DNA from: Actinomyces sp.
Lineage (GTDB): Bacteria; Actinomycetota; Actinomycetes; Actinomycetales; Actinomycetaceae
Direction: 5' to 3'
NCBI RefSeq assembly: GCF_030530635.1
Contig: NZ_JAUMUL010000045.1
Location: 1 to 29,567 of the forward strand
DNA: 29,567 nt
Shown in pieces: positions 24,594 to 29,567 of the stretch (positions are counted from its first letter, which is position 1; each line of letters starts with the position of its first letter). Below the pieces are notes generated by a model. The model was not told the DNA's origin and did not search any database. It was given only the letters and a program-made list of their open reading frames with translations. Both the position numbers and the translations under genes were made by a program.

Positions 24594-25903
24594 CGGCCAA
24601 TTCGCAGAGGCCGTCGTCTCGGCGGAAACACCGGTTGCTCCGCGCACTAACGACGGTCGTGGTCTCGCTCGTGCTGGCGCTGGTGATCACGCCGTTTGCC
24701 TCGGCCGCACCATGGAGTCCGCAACGTCGCGCCGAGCCGCTCGCAGCTCAGCAGTGGTACCTGAACTGGAATGAACGCGGCGCCCGGCCTTGGGACGGCG
24801 CCGGAGTAGCGGTGGGGGTCATCGATACAGGTGTCGACGCCACTCACCCGGAACTGGCCGCCGCCTACAATACCGAGGACAGCCGCTCCTTCCTGTCGTA
24901 TAAGGCTTGCGGCCTGGACCCCGACTGTACCGATCCCGGAGTGGACCCGCTCGGTCACGGCACCGGCGTTGCCGGTATCATCGCGGCGGCACGAGACGGC
25001 CGCGGCATCGGTGGAGCCGCGCCCGAAGTCGACCTGGTCAGCCTGAAGGCGGGCGACGCAACCGGCAGTTTCTCGGCCGACGCGGTATCCCAGGCGATCC
25101 GCTACGGGACGGACGCCGAGCTGGACATCCTGGTCATGGCATTCACCACTGACCCGTGGTTCCGATACTGCACCGACGCCCCGGGCGACACCGCCGAGGA
25201 ACGCGCCCAGCAGGCCGCCGATCTGGAGAAGATCCAGTCAGCGCTTAACTATGCGGTGGATCGCGGGACCATCCTCATAGCGGCAGCCGGCAACGAGGGA
25301 TTCGACCTCGACCACGGAACCGTCGACCGGTTCAGCTCAGGCCGGTCCGGGCAGGGGAAGCGTGAAGTCAATGAAGGGTGCGTCACGATGCCCGCCCAGT
25401 CGGACGCCGTTATCACAGTGGGAGCGGTCAACACGGCGGGGGAGCGTGCGAGCTACTCCAACATCGGCCACGCCGTGGACATTGTTGCCCCTGGCGGTGA
25501 GCCGCTCTGGTATGACGAGGACGACCTGCTACACGGTCAGGATGCGGCCATCCTGACCACCGTCCCCGAGAGCCTGCTCCGCAAGGCGAACGTGATCGCA
25601 GACGACGGCAGTTCCACGTCCCCGGAGGTCATCGCCGAATGCGACCAGACCGCTGAATCATGCCGCTACTACTGGCATGTGAATGGTACGTCCTACGCCG
25701 CGCCGCAGGTGGCTGCGGCGGCGGCCATATTGATCTCACGCGGCACGCCGGCCTCTCGGGTGGAAGACAAGCTATTGGCAATGGCCGCACCGATCGGTTG
25801 TCCCACGCGGAACAGTGCACTGTTGTGTCAGGCGCGTGCTGCTGGAGGCAACACGTGGTACGGCACCGGGACACTCCGGCTGGGCAGGTATGCCAGGTGG
25901 TGA
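24587..25903 (+). CDS. Secreted subtilisin-family (S8) protease
   Basis: 438 residues with a twin-arginine-poor but clear export signal (basic RRKHRLLR, then TVVVSLVLALVITPFASAAP). The mature part has the S8 triad: D80 in GVIDTGVDATHPEL, H124 in GHGTGVAGIIAA, S369 in NGTSYAAPQVAAAA, and the oxyanion N236 in AAAGNEG. The layout resembles mycosin-like actinobacterial subtilases, but there is no C-terminal anchoring helix. It is the last gene of the operon and the natural candidate for removing the 32-residue leader outside the cell (between E32 and the GFGC core), since the exporter has no peptidase domain. The start overlaps the preceding stop. All catalytic residues are present. Confidence 0.88.
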   Translation: MVTANSQRPSSRRKHRLLRALTTVVVSLVLALVITPFASAAPWSPQRRAEPLAAQQWYLNWNERGARPWDGAGVAVGVIDTGVDATHPELAAAYNTEDSRSFLSYKACGLDPDCTDPGVDPLGHGTGVAGIIAAARDGRGIGGAAPEVDLVSLKAGDATGSFSADAVSQAIRYGTDAELDILVMAFTTDPWFRYCTDAPGDTAEERAQQAADLEKIQSALNYAVDRGTILIAAAGNEGFDLDHGTVDRFSSGRSGQGKREVNEGCVTMPAQSDAVITVGAVNTAGERASYSNIGHAVDIVAPGGEPLWYDEDDLLHGQDAAILTTVPESLLRKANVIADDGSSTSPEVIAECDQTAESCRYYWHVNGTSYAAPQVAAAAAILISRGTPASRVEDKLLAMAAPIGCPTRNSALLCQARAAGGNTWYGTGTLRLGRYARW

Positions 25904-25927
25904 CTTTTCCGGTAGTGAAAACGGATC

Positions 25928-26611
25928 TCAGGACTGCGGTCGCTCGGCCTTAGTCGCCTCAACGACGAGCCTGAGACGTGAACTCACACCATACTTGTGC
26001 AGCAGGCTGGACACATGGCGCTTGACGGTGCTTTCGGCGATAACCAGTTTCTCAGCGATATCCGCATTGGACATGCCTTCACACAGCAGATCCAGGACGT
26101 TCTGCTCCGCCCGGGTAACGTCGTCGGGAGCACGTCCTCGCCGCACCGGGCGCAGGTGGTCGGAGACCAACCTGGAGGCAGCATCTGGGGAGATGCTGGT
26201 GCCGCCGTGGTGGGCGGCGACGATGGCACGGACAACCTCGTCTGGCTGATCGGTCTTGTACAGGAAGCCGTTGGCGTGCTGGGCCAACGCAGTCAGCATG
26301 GCGGTGTCATCGTCGAAGCCCGTGAGGACCACCACGGCTATCTCAGGAGACTCCTGTTTGACGCGTGACAGCAGCTCGAGGCCGTCCATTCCGGGCATAC
26401 GTACATCGGTGAGCACAACATCGACGCGCCTGCCGCGTAGGAAACGAAGCGCATCCGTGGCGGACTCGAAGGTGCGCAGCAACTCGATCTGGGGCGTGCT
26501 CTCCAGGTAGGCACGTAGTGCGTGCAGGACGTACACGTCGTTGTCCACCACGACCACCCGGATGGGGGTGTCGCTGGATCCCTCCGTTGGGAGTGTGTCG
26601 GGAGTAGGCAT
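25928..26611 (-). CDS. LuxR/NarL-type response regulator
   Basis: 227 residues. The receiver domain has the acidic pair D23/D25 in VVVVDNDVYVL, phospho-acceptor D69 in VVLTDVRMPGMDG, and K119 in GFLYKTDQP. The C-terminal LuxR helix-turn-helix is seen in LTRAEQNVLDLLCEGMSNAD and IAESTVKRHVSSLLHKYGVS. It ends 24 bases from the convergent protease stop and is divergent from the histidine kinase, with only 45 bases between their starts. Such a pair beside a bacteriocin operon usually controls its transcription. Which signal is sensed is unknown. Confidence 0.92.
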   Translation of the reverse strand: MPTPDTLPTEGSSDTPIRVVVVDNDVYVLHALRAYLESTPQIELLRTFESATDALRFLRGRRVDVVLTDVRMPGMDGLELLSRVKQESPEIAVVVLTGFDDDTAMLTALAQHANGFLYKTDQPDEVVRAIVAAHHGGTSISPDAASRLVSDHLRPVRRGRAPDDVTRAEQNVLDLLCEGMSNADIAEKLVIAESTVKRHVSSLLHKYGVSSRLRLVVEATKAERPQS

Positions 26612-26656
26612 ACCCTAAGCGTAGTCGTAAACCCGTCGTCGCCGGGAGCTGTTACC

Positions 26657-27871
26657 GTGCCTGTGTTATCTTCGCTACGTTCATCCCTCGCCTCGTTACA
26701 CTCAACCCTCCTGCCTGTACAGGACGAGGCTGGGCTATGGCGGCCCACGCCGCGCACGCACCTGCTGCACCTAGGTGTGGCGGTGTTCCTAGTCGCCTTG
26801 TCGCCTTATCTAGGAACTCCTCGCGAAGCAGCGGTTCTTGCGTTGACGGCCGTGGCATCACTGACATTGCCCCTCACGTCGGTCTCTTCCGGTATGGGCG
26901 CTGCGGTTAGCTTTGCAATGACGTGTACAGCTTCAGCAGTTCCACAGACTACTGGATTAATTGCGTCGATGGCGATCTGGGGTGTCGTAGCTATACTTCT
27001 CGCTCGCGGGGTTCCTAGGACGTTGGTGTATGGGTATAGTGCTGCCGCTCTGGCGATTATCGTCTATTATGACAGCAGGCGAGATGCGTTTGGTGCATCG
27101 TTGGTCTGGACAGCAATTATAGCTGTACCGTGCGTCATATTCGGGGAACTATTGCATTATCAGCGCAAGCGGGTCTTCGATGCTTCGTTGCGGCGGCGTA
27201 AAGCGCTCGCTCAGCAGCGACGTCTCGTCGCATCCGAACTTCATGATACGGTGGCCGCTGATCTGGTGTACGCGGTGATGACAGCAGAGCGATTGCGAAT
27301 AGCCCGTTCGGACGATGTTGATCTTGTGTGCGAGCTGAATGCGGTGATCGAGCCTGTGCGCGCAGCGGTGGGCCAGTTGCGGCGTAGCCTGCAAAGTATG
27401 ACCGCGGCGGACAATGGTGATGTTGTGCTGCTTTCGTCCGTTGCCTCGCCGCGGCCTATGGAGCAAGTGCTTGCCGATGTGCGGCGCGTGTTAGAGGAAC
27501 GTGATTCTGTGTTTGACGTGAAAGGTGTCGAACTGTTAGAAGGTGATGGTGTTTTCACTCCGGGAACACGGCAGCAGGTGCTTCGTGTGATCAACGAACT
27601 TGTAAACAATGTGGCGAAATATACCATCGCAAGCGGGCGTGCTCTGGTTGCAATTGAGATTAATGATGATGTGTTTGAGTGCATGGTGACTAACTCTGCA
27701 GCCGCTAACCATTCCAAGGACGCGGTGTTCTCGTCGGGGATCGGCCTTGAGGGGGCCCGCCGTCGGGTAGAGACTCTAGGTGGAGATTTCGTTGTGAACC
27801 AGGACGGGGGACGTTGGACTGTGGTTTTCACCGTACCACTAAGCAGCATGTGGCGCGATGTGCCTAGCTAG
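26657..27871 (+). CDS. Sensor histidine kinase (NarX/DesK-like group)
   Basis: 404 residues from the GTG at 26657, chosen because GGGAG sits about 8 bases upstream; a longer frame back to 26522 would overlap the divergent regulator gene. Residues about 25-165 form five or six membrane helices with short loops, so the signal is probably sensed in the membrane. The dimerisation helix has the phospho-acceptor H196 in SELHDTVAADLVYAV. The ATPase part shows RVINELVNNVAKY (N box) and FSSGIGLEGARRRVETLGG (G box). It partners the divergent LuxR-type regulator. GC falls noticeably from about 26950 on, unlike the biosynthetic genes, which suggests a separate origin. Confidence 0.9.
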   Translation: MPVLSSLRSSLASLHSTLLPVQDEAGLWRPTPRTHLLHLGVAVFLVALSPYLGTPREAAVLALTAVASLTLPLTSVSSGMGAAVSFAMTCTASAVPQTTGLIASMAIWGVVAILLARGVPRTLVYGYSAAALAIIVYYDSRRDAFGASLVWTAIIAVPCVIFGELLHYQRKRVFDASLRRRKALAQQRRLVASELHDTVAADLVYAVMTAERLRIARSDDVDLVCELNAVIEPVRAAVGQLRRSLQSMTAADNGDVVLLSSVASPRPMEQVLADVRRVLEERDSVFDVKGVELLEGDGVFTPGTRQQVLRVINELVNNVAKYTIASGRALVAIEINDDVFECMVTNSAAANHSKDAVFSSGIGLEGARRRVETLGGDFVVNQDGGRWTVVFTVPLSSMWRDVPS

Positions 27872-28432
27872 GGCGGTGAGTCCGCCGCTCGGTGGAGGTG
27901 TATGCTTCTTCAGGCCTAGGTTTTGGGAGGGGGCTGCTACGAAAGTAGCCGGATGCTATCGACCTACGCGGTATGGATATCGCGATACGCGGCGAGGCAT
28001 GATGGACTCACTCATCCAAGCCAAGAGGAAGGTTTGTTGTGGTCTTGCGCTCTCCTATTTCTGCCATGTTTCTCAGTGTGGCGCTCGTTGTGTGCTCCGT
28101 ATCTCTGTCTGGCTCGTACTCGATCGGGGAACGATTCTCTGGTGAAAATGCGACTGTCTTAGAAGTAGTCGCGTCCGCTAGTCTCCTGCAGTGTATATAT
28201 ATTAAAAGGATGCCTGTGGGTTTCTGTCCTAAGTGAATTGTAGTTAGGATGCTGAGGCGGTTTTTTACCGGATAGACCGGATGTGCCCCGTGCGTGGAGT
28301 CGGAGGATATGGTCTCGCCGGGTGCCACGGAGTCGAAAACATCCAGGGGCTCGATGTCGAAGCGGTGGCACAACTCGTTAGGCGTCCCAGTTCAACCTAA
28401 GATACCTCCGCGGCGGGCATGCTTCCAGCCTG
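27872..28432. other. Low-GC spacer between defensin cluster and remnants
   Basis: 561 bases. A small stem GGCGG/CCGCC (27872-27886) directly follows the kinase stop and may be a weak terminator. An AT-rich patch (about 28192-28207) and a T6 run (28261-28266) occur, together with the short palindrome CCGG-N5-CCGG (28268-28280). The only plausible gene is the 65-residue ORF at 28039-28236. This is the least GC-rich part of the window. Confidence 0.5.
28039..28236 (+). CDS. Small putative secreted or membrane protein
   Basis: A 65-residue ORF from a GTG at 28039 with a strong ribosome site (AGAGGAAGG, 6 bases upstream). The N terminus looks like an export signal: a positive charge (VVLRSPIS), the hydrophobic run AMFLSVALVVCSVSLSG, and then polar SYSIGERFSGENATVLEV. 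The tail QCIYIKRMPVGFCPK has two cysteines. It could be a real small membrane or secreted peptide of the cluster, or the N-terminal stub of a longer membrane protein (for example a bacteriocin-associated permease) truncated by the rearrangement that left the remnants downstream. No family is recognised. Confidence 0.4.
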   Translation: MVLRSPISAMFLSVALVVCSVSLSGSYSIGERFSGENATVLEVVASASLLQCIYIKRMPVGFCPK

Positions 28433-28852
28433 CTAAGCGTCGGTGATGGTGCGCCCCTGTCGCAAACACTGCCCCAAGAACTTCTCCCCGTTCAGGTGAA
28501 TCATATGGGTGGGCTCGGATGCCAGCCAGACCTTCGTCTCCCACGCCAGGTCGGGGAGGAACCTACGCATCACCGCGCGATCGGGGAAGCAGGACACGTA
28601 TACAAGACCGGCAGTTGAGCCCGAGAACAGGCCCGACAGCTGGCGGTAGCGGATGTGATCCATGGGTCCGCGGGTCGAGGCCGCCTCCATCAGGAACAGC
28701 CAGTTCTTGTCGGGTTGGTAGACCACGAGGTCAGGCATCTTCCCGTGCTGGTCTATATCGACGCCGAGGGCGGCGAGGCTGCCCGCCTCAGCGACGTACT
28801 CTTCAATAGCGGGGCCGAAGCCGGGGGTTCCGTAGAGCCGGATCGTCAGCAA
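28433..28852 (-). pseudogene. BsuBI/PstI-type restriction endonuclease, C-terminal remnant
   Basis: Reads HGKMPDLVVYQPDKNWLFLM then EAASTRGPMD, AGLVYVSCFPDRAVMRRFLP, LAWETKVWLASEPTHMIHLN and GEKFLGQ. This is the conserved C-terminal domain of BsuBI/PstI-family type II endonucleases, with the PD...E catalytic core in MPDLVVY and LFLMEAAS. Full-length members have about 300 or more residues; here the frame opens only about 35 residues before the core, so most of the N-terminal DNA-recognition half is missing. It follows the methyltransferase remnant directly, in the usual order for these systems. It should be inactive. Confidence 0.8.
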
Positions 28853-29056
28853 GGCCTCCGGAATAAGGCGGCTTCAGGGTCATGCGTGCTTTCGCCGAGT
28901 CGGCGCAGCTGGTCCAGGCTGGGGAACCGCATCTGCCGCAGATCTCCGGCGTTGACCTGGGTATGGCCGGAGAAGACTCGGAAGTAGTCGTCAACCGGTT
29001 TCGAGTTCAGCCAGACCGTTAAGCCGGCAGCAACCTCCGGGTCCAGCCCGTGCCCA
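28846..29056 (-). pseudogene. BsuBI/PstI-type methyltransferase, C-terminal remnant
   Basis: The readable part LDPEVAAGLTVWLNSKPVDD then YFRVFSGHTQVNAGDLRQMR and FPSLDQLRRLGES is the end of an adenine methyltransferase that normally pairs with BsuBI/PstI-type endonucleases. The catalytic NPPY and AdoMet regions are absent. Upstream of about 29055 the frame no longer matches a methyltransferase, and the sequence there belongs to an oxidoreductase, so this is a deletion junction. Confidence 0.7.
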
Positions 29057-29317
29057 GCGCGGTCTTGGCCATGGCGAGGTGCTCGGAGCGGGGGGGGGTA
29101 GGACGAAGACCGCGTCGAGTTCCTGGGCGTCGAGCGCCGCCTCAAGTGTCGGGTAGGCGTTCTGGAAGCCCCAGCGGCGCTTCACCGGTTCGGGGTCGGG
29201 GCTAATGCTGACGAGTGCAGCCGTCTCGACGTCGTCGCGAGTGACGAGCGTTGGCAGCTGGGCGATGGTGGCGATATTGCCGTGGCCGACGACGCCTACG
29301 CGAAGGGCGTTGCTCAT
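29050..29317 (-). pseudogene. Gfo/Idh/MocA-family oxidoreductase, N-terminal fragment
   Basis: Starts MSNALRVGVVGHGNIATIAQ (Rossmann-type NAD(P) binding, GxGxxA-like) and continues through ELDAVFVLPPP. In the next frame it reads SEHLAMAKTALGTG, the expected continuation, so there is a one-base shift at a run of nine C on the minus strand (plus 29090-29098). After about 29050 the methyltransferase remnant takes over, so about three quarters of the enzyme is missing. Its start overlaps the stop of the isomerase/epimerase gene (ATGA), a common operon pairing in sugar or inositol catabolism. Confidence 0.8.
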
Positions 29318-29567
29318 GCGTTTGCCTCCTTGAGAATCTTGTTGAGATTGATTGCGGACTGCGCGAAGCCGACGGCGGGTTCGGGCAGGTCTTGGGGGTG
29401 CCAGCGGTACTCGTATTCGAGCGAAAGGGCGCCGTCATAGCCGGTGGTGATGAGCGCACCGAGAATCTCGGGCCAGGGGAGTACTCCTGTACCGACCACG
29501 CGCGAGCACACGGCCCGTTCATCCGCCTCGACGCGGGCGGTTCCCGTGGCGCGGAAGGGGGCATCGG
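29314..29567 (-). CDS. Sugar-phosphate isomerase/epimerase, C-terminal part (cut by window edge)
   Basis: The frame is open to the window edge and gives 83 residues: VVGTGVLPWPEILGALITTG, then YDGALSLEYEYRWHPQDLPE and SAINLNKILKEANA. This is the C-terminal end of a xylose-isomerase-like TIM-barrel enzyme (AP endonuclease 2 family), with the characteristic GYDGALSLEYE strand ending in a metal-binding glutamate. The N-terminal three quarters lie outside the window. It is translationally coupled to the truncated oxidoreductase gene. Confidence 0.8.
   Translation of the reverse strand, partial: DAPFRATGTARVEADERAVCSRVVGTGVLPWPEILGALITTGYDGALSLEYEYRWHPQDLPEPAVGFAQSAINLNKILKEANA

Noticed and set aside
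28008..28373. 121-residue minus-strand frame
   Set aside because: It starts at a TTG right after an in-frame stop, has no ribosome site or recognisable motif, and overlaps the better-supported plus-strand small ORF.
1..29567. tRNA, rRNA or CRISPR array
   Set aside because: No cloverleaf-type T-arm motif, rRNA segment or regularly spaced repeat was recognised by eye; the only regular repeats are the TPR codons at about 1850-2650.

Overview
The window is high-GC DNA with actinobacterial gene families, most likely from an Actinomyces-type species (Actinomycetaceae). Support: GC-biased codon use, an actinobacterial HisN, UppP, IS256- and IS982-type elements, and above all a defensin-type bacteriocin precursor like actifensin, which is known from Actinomyces.

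Layout. (1) 1-1606 is an insertion-sequence scar: the right end of one IS256-type element, a frameshifted remnant of a second copy with the same 52-bp right end, and an IS982-type transposase. (2) 9166-1779, minus strand, is housekeeping, stress and defence: hisN, uppP, a CoA-disulfide reductase-rhodanese gene broken by two lesions, a CsoR/CstR-type repressor with a good palindromic operator in front of the reductase, a 59-residue cysteine-rich protein, and a 931-residue NB-ARC/TPR (STAND) protein. (3) 9427-14090 is a graveyard: a decayed MacB/FtsX-type permease with three large internal deletions and a frameshift, then a dead restriction-modification pair. Its adenine methyltransferase is cut by a 114-bp element with 13-bp inverted ends and its endonuclease is frameshifted. 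(4) 14442-17722 is an intact ATPase-permease pair whose permease is the full-length paralogue of the decayed copy. (5) 17876-25903 is a defensin-bacteriocin biosynthetic operon. In order: precursor, hairpin, unknown 386-residue protein, small PqqD/MftB-like protein, MauE-thioredoxin fusion, ABC exporter, S9-type alpha/beta hydrolase, 126-residue unknown protein and secreted subtilase. It is followed by a response regulator and, divergently, a histidine kinase (25928-27871). (6) 27872-29567 is a lower-GC segment with one small secreted-type ORF, then remnants of a BsuBI/PstI-type restriction-modification system fused by deletion to a truncated Gfo/Idh/MocA oxidoreductase, and the end of a sugar-phosphate isomerase/epimerase.

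How the defensin cluster probably works (inference). The two-component system controls transcription. The precursor has a 32-residue leader and a core starting GFGC. The MauE-thioredoxin protein would form disulfides, the ABC protein would export, the subtilase and/or hydrolase would remove the leader, and the MacB-type pair could give self-protection. The striking oddity is the precursor: at the two places where the last two defensin cysteines belong, the sequence has a tryptophan codon and a TGA stop, each one base from a cysteine codon. The encoded peptide therefore has four cysteines and lacks the C-terminal CxC, although the machinery genes all read intact.

Caution: several broken genes (reductase, decayed permease, endonuclease, oxidoreductase) show one-base length changes, some in G or C runs, so sequencing or assembly error must be excluded before calling all of them true pseudogenes.
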